A stretch of DNA of 37,287 bases from Laspinema palackyanum D2c (GCF_025370875.1 NZ_JAMXFD010000009.1:205344-242630); one strand, 5' to 3'. Shown: positions 22,234 to 32,203, counted from the first letter of the stretch. Notes: generated from the letters alone by a model not told the origin. Translations and numbers: made by a program.

Positions 22234-24459
22234 TTGCTGGCTCTCCTAAACAAAATCCGAGAAATTATTGCCCGTTGGTGGTCCGAATTCACCCTCCAGA
22301 CCCGACTGATGGCAGCCGCCACCCTGGTTGTGTCCCTCATTATGAGTGGACTCACCTTTTGGGCTGTCAATACCATTCAGCAGGATGCCCGAATCAATGA
22401 CACCCGCTTCGGTCGAGATTTGGGACTGCTGCTGGCAGCCAATGTCGCCCCATTAATTGCTGAAGATAATCGCACAGAAGTGGCCCGCTTTTCTCATCGG
22501 TTCTATAGCAGCACCACCAGCGTGCGCTATATGCTCTATGCGGATAAGGAGGGCCAAATCTTCCTGGGAATTCCCTTTTCGGAGTCCGAGGTCCAAAATT
22601 CCCTAACCCTGCAACGGAGGATTCAACTTCCCGAGGGCTTTGCCACTACTTATGACTTGCCAATGGTCCGGCAGCATCGTACCCCGGATGGCACCGTCAC
22701 CGATGTATTTGTCCCCCTGGCGCACGAAAAAGAATATTTGGGTGTCTTGGCGATCGGGATCAACCCCAATCCCACCGTAGTCACCTCCTCCAACCTCACC
22801 CGGGATGTCACCATTGCGGTATTTATCTCCATCTGGGTGATGGTCATTTTAGGGGCCGTCTTTAATGCCTTGACCATTACCAAACCGATTAAAGAATTGC
22901 TGGTTGGGGTGAAAAACATTGCTACAGGAAACTTCAAGCAGCGGATAGACTTGCCTTTGCAAGGCGAACTCGGGGAATTAATTTGCAGCTTTAATGAAAT
23001 GGCCGAACGGCTAGAACGGTATGAGGAGCAGAACATTGAAGAACTCACTGCCGAAAAAGCCAAATTAGAAACCCTAGTTTCTACCATCGCTGATGGAGCC
23101 GTCTTATTAGACACTTCCTTACAGGTAATTTTAGTCAACCCCACCGCAAGGCGGATTTTCGGCTGGGAAGGCAAAAACCTGATTTCTCAAAATATCCTGG
23201 ATTTGCTCCCTGCCGCAGTCAGTGCCGAGTTGACTCAACCCCTGTATGAAATGGCCGCAGGGGATTCCCTGCGAGAGCTTTCCTCCTCCAATGACGGGGA
23301 TGGGGATATTTCCGGCAACGGCTATGCGTCCCGAGAGAGTGGGGAGTTTCGCCTCACCCTGAGCGAACCGACAAAACGCACCGTGCGAATTTTACTGAGT
23401 ACCGTGCTGCTGCATAAAGCCCCCGGAGGCGATCCCCTCTGCAAGAGTTGCATCTACCATCACGAAGATACCTGTACCGCCCCGGAACGGCCCTACGCCA
23501 CGGAATGCACCCTCTATCATGATGACTCGGTTTCCTCGGCGACGGCGCAATATCGCGAGAGTCTCAAAGGCATTGCCATGACGGTTCAAGATATTACCCG
23601 AGAGGTCAAGCTGAATGAAGCCAAGAGTCAGTTTATTAGCAATGTCTCCCATGAACTGAGAACGCCGTTATTTAATATCAAGTCCTTTATCGAAACCCTC
23701 CATGAATATGGGGAAGAACTCACCCAGGAGGAGCGTCAGGAATTTTTAGAAACCGCCAACCGGGAAACCGATCGCCTCACCCGCTTGGTTAACGATGTCC
23801 TGGATCTCTCCCGTCTGGAATCCAGCCGGACCTATCAGTTTGAAGCGGTAGAAATTGCTCAACCTGTGGAGCAAACCCTGCGAACCTATCAGCTCAATGC
23901 CAAAGATAAAAATATTGACCTGATTCAAGAAGTTGATCCCGAATTGCCCGCAGTGGTGGCTAACTATGATTTGCTCCTACAAGTGTTTGCCAATTTGGTG
24001 GGAAATGCCCTGAAGTTCACCGAACCCGGGGGAAGAATTGCGATTCGCGCCTATTTGTTGGAAACCGAAGAGGATAATTCCTGGCGCTCTAATCCACAAT
24101 GTCCTCTCCCGAACCAGCAGCAGAAACCCAATGTGCCGATGGTGCGGATTGAAGTGGGGGATACGGGGATCGGGATTGCTGCAGAAGACCAAGTAGCGAT
24201 TTTCGATCGCTTCTTCCGGGTGGAAAACCGAGTTCATACCTTGGAAGGGACAGGGTTAGGTCTTTCCATTGTCCGCAATATTATGGAAAAACATCATGCC
24301 CAAATGCATTTAGTCAGTGAAGTGGGGGTGGGAACCACGTTCTGGTTCGATTTGGCGGTGTACCCGGAAAAAAAGCATCGGGTGGAAAAGACCCAGGACC
24401 AGGCGATCGCCCCGGCTTTGGATGAGGCCCCTAATTCCCATCCCACCCCGGTGAGTTAA
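22234..24459 (+). CDS. nblS: NblS/Hik33-type sensor histidine kinase
   Basis: The 741-residue membrane kinase has the NblS/Hik33 plan: membrane segment 1 (about 26-46), a periplasmic loop, membrane segment 2 (about 193-215), HAMP, coiled coil, PAS (from about 283), H473 in NVSHELRTPLF, and ATP boxes NALKFTEPG, DTGIGI and GTGLGLSIV. The conserved WWSEFTLQTRLMAAATL start lies before the first in-frame ATG, so the TTG at 22234 is taken as the start. NblS senses light, cold and nutrient stress in cyanobacteria and signals to OmpR-type regulators. A segment between PAS and kinase core holds four cysteines (403, 406, 414, 425) that I do not associate with the classical proteins. An OmpR-type regulator follows 19 bases later. 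Confidence 0.88.
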   Translation: MLALLNKIREIIARWWSEFTLQTRLMAAATLVVSLIMSGLTFWAVNTIQQDARINDTRFGRDLGLLLAANVAPLIAEDNRTEVARFSHRFYSSTTSVRYMLYADKEGQIFLGIPFSESEVQNSLTLQRRIQLPEGFATTYDLPMVRQHRTPDGTVTDVFVPLAHEKEYLGVLAIGINPNPTVVTSSNLTRDVTIAVFISIWVMVILGAVFNALTITKPIKELLVGVKNIATGNFKQRIDLPLQGELGELICSFNEMAERLERYEEQNIEELTAEKAKLETLVSTIADGAVLLDTSLQVILVNPTARRIFGWEGKNLISQNILDLLPAAVSAELTQPLYEMAAGDSLRELSSSNDGDGDISGNGYASRESGEFRLTLSEPTKRTVRILLSTVLLHKAPGGDPLCKSCIYHHEDTCTAPERPYATECTLYHDDSVSSATAQYRESLKGIAMTVQDITREVKLNEAKSQFISNVSHELRTPLFNIKSFIETLHEYGEELTQEERQEFLETANRETDRLTRLVNDVLDLSRLESSRTYQFEAVEIAQPVEQTLRTYQLNAKDKNIDLIQEVDPELPAVVANYDLLLQVFANLVGNALKFTEPGGRIAIRAYLLETEEDNSWRSNPQCPLPNQQQKPNVPMVRIEVGDTGIGIAAEDQVAIFDRFFRVENRVHTLEGTGLGLSIVRNIMEKHHAQMHLVSEVGVGTTFWFDLAVYPEKKHRVEKTQDQAIAPALDEAPNSHPTPVS

Positions 24460-24478
24460 GGGAGGAAACGGGTCAGGT

Positions 24479-25180
24479 ATGAAAATTTTAATCGTTGAGG
24501 ATGAACCGGAAATTGCTCGAATTGTGGGGCGGGCATTAGAAGCCGAAGGCTTTCACTGCATCAATAGTCGCGATGGTTTGACTGCCCTGCGCGTCTTTGA
24601 AGAAGAACAGCCGGACTTAATTGTTTTAGACTTAATGTTACCCGGATTAGATGGGTTAGAAGTTTGTGCGCGCATCCGGCAAAAACCAGGACCTAAAGAC
24701 CCTTATATTTTAGTGCTCACCGCTAGAGGAGAGGAAATTGACCGGGTGATTGGCTTATCCACCGGGGCCGATGATTATATGGTCAAACCGTTTAGTCCTC
24801 GGGAATTGGTGGCGCGAGTCCGAGCTTTATTGCGCCGGAGTCTGCGACAAGGGAATCAGAGTTCTCAGGTTTACCAAACTGAACATTTCATGGTGGATCT
24901 GGACCGACGCATCGCCACCAGGCAAGTGGAAAATCGGGAGTTAGAAACCTTGGATTTAACTACTTTGGAGTTTAATCTGCTGTCAACGTTTTTAAGCTAT
25001 CCCGGACGGGTTTGGCAGCGATCGCAACTGATAGAAAAACTCTGGGGGGATGACTTTTTCGGGGATGAACGGGTTGTGGATACTCATGTCGCCCGCTTAC
25101 GAAAAAAAATCGAACTGGACCCGGCCAATCCATCTTTTATTAAAACCGTTATTGGTGTGGGCTATAAATTTGAAGATTAG
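24479..25180 (+). CDS. OmpR/PhoB-family response regulator
   Basis: The 233-residue protein has a receiver domain (1-120) with acidic pocket E7/D8, phospho-acceptor D51 in LIVLDLMLP, and the conserved Thr and Lys in VLTARG and YMVKPFSPREL. A winged-helix domain follows (about 135-230), with LTTLEFNLL, GRVWQRSQLI and RVVDTHVARLRKKI. GGAGG lies about 11 bases before the ATG. It is probably co-transcribed with the NblS-type kinase and is a candidate partner. It does not look like RpaB, whose N-terminus differs. Regulated genes cannot be told from the sequence. Confidence 0.93.
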   Translation: MKILIVEDEPEIARIVGRALEAEGFHCINSRDGLTALRVFEEEQPDLIVLDLMLPGLDGLEVCARIRQKPGPKDPYILVLTARGEEIDRVIGLSTGADDYMVKPFSPRELVARVRALLRRSLRQGNQSSQVYQTEHFMVDLDRRIATRQVENRELETLDLTTLEFNLLSTFLSYPGRVWQRSQLIEKLWGDDFFGDERVVDTHVARLRKKIELDPANPSFIKTVIGVGYKFED

Positions 25181-25610
25181 CCCCCATACTTGACTAACCC
25201 TCAAGGATTTTGTCAAACTTAAGATGATCTTTAAAAGTAGGAATATACAGCGTCTAAATCGGTTGTAGAATTCCAGCAAGGGGCTTTTTCCTTTCCGAGA
25301 GGCTTGGCGATCAAGGTCGAGAATCAGCCCGAACCTTTGAATCTACATGATTTAGACCGACTCGACGCACGACCTAGGGGATTTCCAGAGTTCAGGGAAT
25401 GGAAATCAGGAAAAACAGCTTTTGCAGGGCCATCTACTTTTTCGAGTTTCTATTTTCTTAAGTCCAGAAATAGTATCCATCGGTACCGGTTTCCAGGGAC
25501 AAATCAGGGTGAAGACAATTCGGCAAGGTGACCCATCAGGTCAGGGGAGGCGATCGCTCAAATAGGGGTCAACAGCCTCTAGAGATTTAGTAACAGGATT
25601 GGCAAAATAT
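25181..25610. other. Intergenic region without recognised features
   Basis: About 430 bases separate the response regulator from the multi-PAS kinase. One HIP1 octamer (near 25551) is present. I see no strong hairpin terminator, RNA gene or convincing open frame. Confidence 0.5.
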
Positions 25611-28600
25611 ATGAATGCACCCGGGGATTCCCATCGCTTTTACGAGGCACTGAACACTGCCAAAACAGAGACAGAGGCGCTTCACCTCGTCTCCACTATT
25701 TTCTTTAAACTCTCTGCCGATCTCTTTTGTATTATCGGAACCGATGGCTATTTTAAGCGGGTGAATCCGGCATGGACTCATATCCTCGGATGGACCCAGG
25801 AAGAATTGCTGGGACGCCCTTGGATTGAGTTTCTCCACCCCGACGATCAAGAACGCGCCATCACCATCCCCCATACCGTTCACCAATCTGAGCTATCCAT
25901 TACCAATCGCTGTCGCCACAAAAATGGGAGCTATCGCTGGTTTGCCTGGAAAACGTGCCACTATCCAGACAGCATCAGTTATGCCGTGGGGCGAGACATC
26001 ACGGAACAGCAGGAGTTAGAAGCGGCCCTGCATCAAAGTGAACGCCATTACCGGAATTTAGTCGAAACCTCTCGGGATTTAATCTGGTCCCTGGATCAGG
26101 AGGGCCGCTGGACCTTTGTCAACCAAGCGGCCCAAGAGATTTACGGATATGCACCCCACCAGATGCTGGGGCGATTCTTTTTCGAGTTTATGGACCCGGA
26201 ACAAGGGGTTAAAGATCGGCAGATGTTCGATCGCCTGCAAGCTGGGGAGTCGGTTTTTCCCTACGAAACCCAACATCGCCGCCAAGATGGAACCCCGGTA
26301 TGTTTGAGTTTCAATGCGGTCCTGATGCGGGACGAGTTGGGCAATATCATCGGGACCACCGGGACTGCCACGGATATTACCCATCGCAAGCAGGCAGAAT
26401 CAGCCCTCCAAGAATCCCAACAAAAATTAGCGATTCACCTCCAGCAAACTCCCCTGGCGGCAGTCGAGTGGAACTTAAAATTTGAAGTCAGCAACTGGAA
26501 CCCCGCAGCGGAAAGACTGTTTGGCTATACCCGGGAGGAAATCCTGGGGCATCATGCCTTAGACTTGATTCCCGAGACTGCTCAATGGGAAGTGAACGAA
26601 GAAGTCTTACAAGCACTCTTACATCAAAAAGGCGGGATTTATAGTACCAACGAGAATCAAACTAAAGATGGGCGGGTGATTATTTGTGAGTGGCACAATA
26701 CCCCCTTAGTAGATGCTGAGGGTCAGATGATAGGAGTCGCATCTCTGGTGCAGGATGTGACGGAAAAATTTGTAGCCATCCGGGCTTTAGAACAGAGTGA
26801 AGCGCGGTTTCAAAAGTTAGCCGATAGTATTCCGGGATTAATTTATCAGTCGATTATCCATCAAGATGGAGCGGTTTCTTTTCCCTTTTTATCCTCCGGT
26901 TGTTTGGATGTGATGGAGGTAGACCCGGACTATATGAAGCAGCATCCTCATATTTTGGGAGAGATGATTCATCCCGAGGACCGATCGAGTTATGAGCGAT
27001 CCCTGACCACGAAGATTCAACGGATGGAACCTTGGCGATGGGAAGGCCGATTTATCATGCGATCGGGTACGCTCAAGTGGTTGCAATGTGTGGCCCGACC
27101 GGAACGACAGGAGAATGGAGATATTCTCTGGGAAGGGGTGATGATTGACATTACCGATCGCAAGTTAGCCGAAAAAGCCGTGACTCAAAGCGAAGCCAAA
27201 TGGCGATCGCTGATTCAAAATAGCTCGGATATGATTACCATCCTTGAACCCGATGGCACAATCCGCTACCATAGTCCCTCGGTTGAGCGCATCCTGGGTT
27301 ACTATCCCGAAGAACTGATTGGTCATAATGCCACCGGATTTGTCCATGCCGATGATGTGGAAAAAGTGAGGGAGACCTATCAGATGCTCAGTAACCATCC
27401 CGACTTGATTATGAAAATTGAGTATCGGGTGCAGCGGGCGACGGGAGAGATTTTATATTTTGAATCAATAGGCCGCAATTTGCTGGCGGAACCGGCGGTG
27501 AACGGGTTGGTGATTAACTCTCGCGACATTACCAACCATAAAATAGCAGAAGAGGCGCTCAATCATGCCAATACGGAACTGGAACGGCGAGTCAAACAGC
27601 GCACTTCTGAACTGAATACCAGTTTGGAACAGTTGCGGATAGAAATTATCGAACGCGCCAATGTTGAAGGGGCTTTACGGGAGAGTGAGCAACGGTTTCG
27701 GGCAGTGTTTGAAGGGGCTGCTATTGGGATTGTGGTGCGAACTTTGGATTGGGAGATTTTAGATAGCAATCCGGCATTTCAGTCGATGTTAGGGTATTCC
27801 CACGAGGAATTACAGGGTAAAATTTGTCTGGAACTGAGTGATCCGTTAGACCAAAATACGGAACGGTTATTCGCTTCCGAGATGGTTAGGGGACAGCGGA
27901 AGGGGTATCAAATTGAGAAACGATATCGCTGTAAAAATGGGAGTCAAATTTGGGGTCGGTTGAGTGTTTCTCTGGTGTCTGGGAAAGGAGAAACGGCGCA
28001 GTTTGCGATCGCAATGGTGGAAGATATCACCGCCCGCAAACAAGCGGAATCTGAATTAATTCTCACGCGCAAGGCGGTGGAAAGTTCTGGGGATGCGATC
28101 GCCATAAGTAATCGGTTTGGCTGTCATATTTATCAAAATACGGCATTTTCTCGGCTTTATGAATATGAGACCCCGGAACAGTTAAATGCCGCAGGAGGAC
28201 CCCTAGCGGTTTTTGCGGACCCGATCCTCGGGACCGAGGTATTTGAAACGATTATGGGGGGGAACTCCTGGAGTGGAGAAGTCATCCACCGCACTTCGGG
28301 CGATCGGACCATTCCGGTCCTGTTGAGTGCCGATGCCATTAAGGACCCCAGCGGGACCATTGTCGGACTGATCTCGATTAGTACAGACATTTCCCAGCGA
28401 GTTCGCGCCGAACAAGACCTGAAAAAGGCACTCCATGCCGCAGAGGCAGCGAGTCGTTCTAAAAGTACCTTTTTGGCTAATATGAGTCATGAACTTCGCA
28501 CCCCCCTCAATGCCATTATCGGCTATAGCGAAATCCTCACTGAGGAAATGGAGGATGCCGGAGAGCAAGAGGCGATCGCTGACTTGACCAAAATTAGAAC

Positions 28601-29219
28601 CGCTGGAAAACACCTATTAGCTTTAATTAACGATATCTTAGATATCTCAAAAATTGAAGCCGGACGGATGACCCTGTATCTGGAACCGTTCGACATCACC
28701 CTGCTGATTTCTGAGGTAATCAGTACCGTTAAACCCTTAATCGAAAAAAATGGCAATCACTTAGAAATCAACTGCGATCCAGCGGGGGGAGTGATGACGG
28801 GAGACTTAACCAAAGTGCGGCAGATTTTGTTCAATCTGCTCAGTAATGCCGCGAAATTTACCGAAAACGGGACGATCGCCTTAACCGTTACTCCCAGTGA
28901 ATCTGGGGAATGGGTTCATGATCCTGTAACCCCTGACACTCCTGGGGAAAAGACTCCAGGAATTGAGTTTCGCCTCAGCGATACCGGCATCGGCATTTCC
29001 CCCGAACAACTGGAAAACATTTTTGAAGCCTTTAGTCAAGCCGATGCCTCCACGACTCGTAAGTATGGGGGAACGGGTTTAGGACTAGCCATTTCCAAAC
29101 GATTCTGCAAGATGATGGGGGGTGAAATCAGGGTGGAAAGTGAGGCGGAAAAAGGGTCTACTTTTACCCTGTGGTTGCCGATGGAGATGACTCCCACTGC
29201 CGAGAACATTCCCGAGTGA
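25611..29219 (+). CDS. Soluble multi-PAS sensor histidine kinase
   Basis: The protein has 1202 residues from the ATG at 25611; a TTG four codons upstream is possible, but AGGA lies 12 bases before the ATG and overlaps the TTG site. It has seven PAS or PAC-type domains, at roughly 30-150, 155-265, 270-395, 400-525, 527-645, 690-810 and 812-935, with a coiled coil (about 656-690) between the fifth and sixth. The kinase core has H960 in NMSHELRTPLN, N-box NLLSNAAKF and GTGLGLAISK near the end. No membrane segment, GAF domain or receiver is present, so it is a cytoplasmic kinase whose ligands cannot be read. It ends seven bases before the convergent cytochrome gene. Confidence 0.92.
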   Translation: MNAPGDSHRFYEALNTAKTETEALHLVSTIFFKLSADLFCIIGTDGYFKRVNPAWTHILGWTQEELLGRPWIEFLHPDDQERAITIPHTVHQSELSITNRCRHKNGSYRWFAWKTCHYPDSISYAVGRDITEQQELEAALHQSERHYRNLVETSRDLIWSLDQEGRWTFVNQAAQEIYGYAPHQMLGRFFFEFMDPEQGVKDRQMFDRLQAGESVFPYETQHRRQDGTPVCLSFNAVLMRDELGNIIGTTGTATDITHRKQAESALQESQQKLAIHLQQTPLAAVEWNLKFEVSNWNPAAERLFGYTREEILGHHALDLIPETAQWEVNEEVLQALLHQKGGIYSTNENQTKDGRVIICEWHNTPLVDAEGQMIGVASLVQDVTEKFVAIRALEQSEARFQKLADSIPGLIYQSIIHQDGAVSFPFLSSGCLDVMEVDPDYMKQHPHILGEMIHPEDRSSYERSLTTKIQRMEPWRWEGRFIMRSGTLKWLQCVARPERQENGDILWEGVMIDITDRKLAEKAVTQSEAKWRSLIQNSSDMITILEPDGTIRYHSPSVERILGYYPEELIGHNATGFVHADDVEKVRETYQMLSNHPDLIMKIEYRVQRATGEILYFESIGRNLLAEPAVNGLVINSRDITNHKIAEEALNHANTELERRVKQRTSELNTSLEQLRIEIIERANVEGALRESEQRFRAVFEGAAIGIVVRTLDWEILDSNPAFQSMLGYSHEELQGKICLELSDPLDQNTERLFASEMVRGQRKGYQIEKRYRCKNGSQIWGRLSVSLVSGKGETAQFAIAMVEDITARKQAESELILTRKAVESSGDAIAISNRFGCHIYQNTAFSRLYEYETPEQLNAAGGPLAVFADPILGTEVFETIMGGNSWSGEVIHRTSGDRTIPVLLSADAIKDPSGTIVGLISISTDISQRVRAEQDLKKALHAAEAASRSKSTFLANMSHELRTPLNAIIGYSEILTEEMEDAGEQEAIADLTKIRTAGKHLLALINDILDISKIEAGRMTLYLEPFDITLLISEVISTVKPLIEKNGNHLEINCDPAGGVMTGDLTKVRQILFNLLSNAAKFTENGTIALTVTPSESGEWVHDPVTPDTPGEKTPGIEFRLSDTGIGISPEQLENIFEAFSQADASTTRKYGGTGLGLAISKRFCKMMGGEIRVESEAEKGSTFTLWLPMEMTPTAENIPE

Positions 29220-29225
29220 AACCCG

Positions 29226-29567
29226 TTATTGCCAGCCGATTTCTGCCTGTTCCAAAACGTAGGCGGCTACCGCTTCAATTTCTGGAATACTTAAGCGGTC
29301 ATTGTAGGCAGGCATCGGGTTTTTCCCCTGGGTAATCAACTGGGCGATCGCCTCTTGGGTATCCCGATGATTTTTAGCTAAAGCTTTAAGTTTCAGGGTC
29401 TTTCCTCGGCGAATAATATTACCTCCATTGGCATGACACCCGGCACAGTGAACCGTAAAAAGTTTAGCCCCCTCCCCCGAATTGGCTGCCATTGCCGGTT
29501 GTATTCCCATCAGACTGATTGCCATGATCATGAATAGCATTACAGCCCTAATTAATCGCTGTTTCAT
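29226..29567 (-). CDS. Cytochrome c6-like lumenal c-type cytochrome
   Basis: The 113-residue precursor has a signal peptide of about 27 residues ending AMA, so the mature protein is exported to the thylakoid lumen or periplasm. Heme is attached at C41-A-G-C44-H45, with M85 (NPMPAY) as the distal ligand. The C-terminus VAAYVLEQAEIGWQ is typical of cytochrome c6. The heme-pocket position that is glutamine in PetJ (YQVTNGKN) is leucine here (L77, QLITQGKN), as in low-potential c6-like groups. It may therefore not be the main plastocyanin substitute. AGAGGA lies about eight bases before the ATG. It converges on the multi-PAS kinase gene. Confidence 0.88.
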   Translation of the reverse strand: MKQRLIRAVMLFMIMAISLMGIQPAMAANSGEGAKLFTVHCAGCHANGGNIIRRGKTLKLKALAKNHRDTQEAIAQLITQGKNPMPAYNDRLSIPEIEAVAAYVLEQAEIGWQ

Positions 29568-29678
29568 CCTCGCTTTTCCTCTTACTTCTGGGTTAAATTC
29601 CTTTCTGAATTCCCTCGCTAGATTAAGAATCGGGTCAATTCATAAATTCCCCCTAATTCAGGAGAGAGAGAAGAAGTA

Positions 29679-29697
29679 AGGTGGGCATTGCCCACCT
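29679..29697. terminator. Short hairpin after desD
   Basis: AGGTGGGC and GCCCACCT form a perfect eight-pair stem with a three-base loop, about 70 bases after the desD stop on the minus strand. No strong T run follows. Confidence 0.45.
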
Positions 29698-29764
29698 CAT
29701 TAAGGTTACTCCCTTCACTTCATCCCAATCAGGGGAGGGTCTGGTTGAGTCAGAAGGGGTAAAT

Positions 29765-30889
29765 TTATTTAGCCAAATTACTGGCTAACTCACGAGTAGG
29801 TGCTGCCAGAGGTTTTGGCGGAATGCTCATCGCTTTCAACCAATTAAAATTAGAAATCATGGCCCCGGTTAAGGTTTCATGAATTTGATATTTCACTCCA
29901 AATTCTTCACAAACTTCCATCAAAATTTTAGAAAGTTCAGGATAATGAATGTGGCAAATATGGGGATATAAATGATGGACTACTTGAAAATTCAGTCCTC
30001 CCATATACCAAGTACAAAAGGGATTGTTGGGCGCAAAATCGACGGTCGTGCGAACCTGAAAAATTGCCCATTCATCATCCACATGGTTATGTTCAGGATC
30101 CGGCGTAATAAATTCAGCGTTATCCATCACATGAGCCATCATAAATACCTCACAGATGATCGCTCCGTAGGTAAAATAAGTTAGAAGAAATCCGCCGATG
30201 ACTGTTAAGGGACTGTATCCCACAGCCAGAGGAATTCCGATAAACAGACCCAACCAAACCAACTTACCCCCCAGCAAGGTTGCCAAAGTCATCGGGGAAG
30301 GAGTCGGCAGCACATGGTCATGATATTTGCGCTTGAACAAAATAATTTGAACATCGCAGAACGACCAATACACTGGAATGAGGGGATAAATAAACCAGAT
30401 AAACAAATGTTGGAATTTATGATACCATTTGTGCGGCATATCCGGGGACATTCGGACTAATCCATCCCCATGAATTTCCACATCGTGGCCCAGAATGTTG
30501 GTATAGGTGTGGTGGAGATAGTTGTGGCGGAACCTCCATAAATAACTCGATAATCCGATCGCATCGTAGGTTAATCCTAGACTTTGATTCAGCCATTTAT
30601 GATTAGAATAACCGCCGTGATTGGCATCGTGACCCACACAAAATGCAAAACCGGCTATTCCTGCGGCTAAAACCATACAGCCCAGAATTTTAAAGCCCAT
30701 TCCAGCGGGACCAAAGAGTGTAAAACTGTAAGCCCCAACCATCCATAAAACGAGAGTTAGGGTTTTCAGATACATCTGTGGACAATCGCGTTTGGGGATG
30801 TTTTCCGCCTCAAAATAGGCTTCAACTCGACGGTTGAGTTCTTTCCAGAACCCCTTATTTTTGGCAAACGTTACCTTAGATCCTGTCAT
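29765..30889 (-). CDS. desD: Acyl-lipid delta-6 (front-end) desaturase
   Basis: The 374-residue membrane di-iron enzyme inserts a double bond at the delta-6 position of lipid-bound C18 fatty acids, using ferredoxin. Histidine boxes are H87-DAN-H91, H122-NYL-H126-H127 and Q302-VV-H305-H306. The Gln in the third box marks front-end desaturases. GHDVEIHGDG and NFQVVHHLYPHICHIHYP closely follow cyanobacterial DesD. Four to six hydrophobic segments surround the boxes. No cytochrome b5 domain is fused, as is normal in cyanobacteria. Other desaturases are not in the window. The presence of desD suggests the organism makes gamma-linolenic or stearidonic acid. Confidence 0.92.
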   Translation of the reverse strand: MTGSKVTFAKNKGFWKELNRRVEAYFEAENIPKRDCPQMYLKTLTLVLWMVGAYSFTLFGPAGMGFKILGCMVLAAGIAGFAFCVGHDANHGGYSNHKWLNQSLGLTYDAIGLSSYLWRFRHNYLHHTYTNILGHDVEIHGDGLVRMSPDMPHKWYHKFQHLFIWFIYPLIPVYWSFCDVQIILFKRKYHDHVLPTPSPMTLATLLGGKLVWLGLFIGIPLAVGYSPLTVIGGFLLTYFTYGAIICEVFMMAHVMDNAEFITPDPEHNHVDDEWAIFQVRTTVDFAPNNPFCTWYMGGLNFQVVHHLYPHICHIHYPELSKILMEVCEEFGVKYQIHETLTGAMISNFNWLKAMSIPPKPLAAPTRELASNLAK

Positions 30890-31113
30890 GTTTAAGAGAA
30901 ATTATCAGATTCGCCTTTGTATTCTAACCTATTTGCGCGGTCCGAGAGGCACGATTTTGAACCCAGGGTGGGGAGGGTAATCCGCCATTTTAGAGGGGGA
31001 CAAGACCCCGGATTCGGCTATAGTTTAGGGGTTGAGGATTTCCCAATCTGGAGTGCGATCGCCCGTTTCCCACGGAATTGCTTTCTGTGCAACCCCAAAC
31101 CTTGACCCCGAGG

Positions 31114-32136
31114 TTACCGGCGGCGATATTCATCCCCACAGTCCCCAATTAATTCCAACAAATTCCGGGCGCGATCGCAAACCCCATCAATTTTTTGAAT
31201 ATCCGCCCCAGTCAACTGAAAATCAAACACCTTAGCGTTAGCCTGAATATGTTCAGCCACTCCCAATCTTGTTCCCACAATCGCACCGGCTACCGCAGGA
31301 TTTTCGAGAACATATCGCACGGCTACATTGGCGATCGACACCTGATATTGATTAGCAATTTTCTGAAGCGTTTCTAACAACTCCTGAAACAAACTCCAAC
31401 TTCCCCAAGCCGCTTGCATATTTTTATACTTATTCAAAGAAGCCGTATTCAGAACCCTTGGACTCGGTTCTGGCTGTCCTAAATACCCTTCAGAAAGTAA
31501 CCCACCCCCTAAAGTTCCATAGGCCAATAACTTAATCCCATGCTCCAAACAAAACGGCACCATTTGCTGTTCCGGACGGCGGTCTAAAATTGAAAATTGC
31601 ACCTGATTCGAGACAATTTTAATCCCATTCTCGACAATAATCGCCAAATGTTCCGTATCAAAATTCGTCAGGGCTAAATGCTTAATTTTTCCCTCCGCCT
31701 GAAGTTCCGCCATATACTTCAAGGCATCCAGATAATTTTTATCTTGATAATCCCACCAGTGGAACTGCATCAAATCCAACGCATCCACCCCCATGCGCTG
31801 GCGGGAAATATCGATATTCTTCTCCACCAATTGCCGAGTCATTTTACCCGGACGAGGTACCCACTTCGTAAACGCTTGAAGATTTTCCAGGGCCGCTTCC
31901 CCGCGTTTTTCAGCCAACTGACGACGAAATTCTCCAATAAAATCCTCCGCCGGACCATAATGATCCGCTAGGTCCCAAGTTGTGAATCCTGCATCCACAT
32001 AGTCAAACATCGAGGCGATCGCCCGTTGGGGATGAATCGGACCATGAGCACCAGACACCTGCCACATCCCATTTAAAACGCGGCAAATCGTCAAATCCTC
32101 AGTCAATTGCAGTCGGCTTGATTCAGGTAGCGGCAT
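31114..32136 (-). CDS. Aldo/keto reductase
   Basis: The 340-residue TIM-barrel NADPH oxidoreductase has the full catalytic tetrad: D55 (TWDLADHYG), Y60, K91 (FTKWVP) and H126 (LMQFHWWDY). Cofactor segments SNQVQFSILDRRPE and the late GTRLGVAEHIQAN are present. The family reduces aldehydes and ketones, or oxidises sugars; the substrate is not evident. The start lies 67 bases from the divergent NTF2-like gene, so the two probably share a promoter region. No operon partner is visible; desD lies downstream on the same strand after about 220 bases. Confidence 0.92.
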   Translation of the reverse strand: MPLPESSRLQLTEDLTICRVLNGMWQVSGAHGPIHPQRAIASMFDYVDAGFTTWDLADHYGPAEDFIGEFRRQLAEKRGEAALENLQAFTKWVPRPGKMTRQLVEKNIDISRQRMGVDALDLMQFHWWDYQDKNYLDALKYMAELQAEGKIKHLALTNFDTEHLAIIVENGIKIVSNQVQFSILDRRPEQQMVPFCLEHGIKLLAYGTLGGGLLSEGYLGQPEPSPRVLNTASLNKYKNMQAAWGSWSLFQELLETLQKIANQYQVSIANVAVRYVLENPAVAGAIVGTRLGVAEHIQANAKVFDFQLTGADIQKIDGVCDRARNLLELIGDCGDEYRRR

Positions 32137-32203
32137 TAAAATAAACTCATCAAAGCATTGCTTCCCCTACAATAAATCAAAATCACCCTTCATTCACCAA
32201 CCC

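Noticed and set aside
25304-25531. Plus-strand 75-codon frame between regulator and multi-PAS kinase
   Set aside because: It has no family features, a Ser/Phe/Arg-rich composition and no convincing ribosome site.
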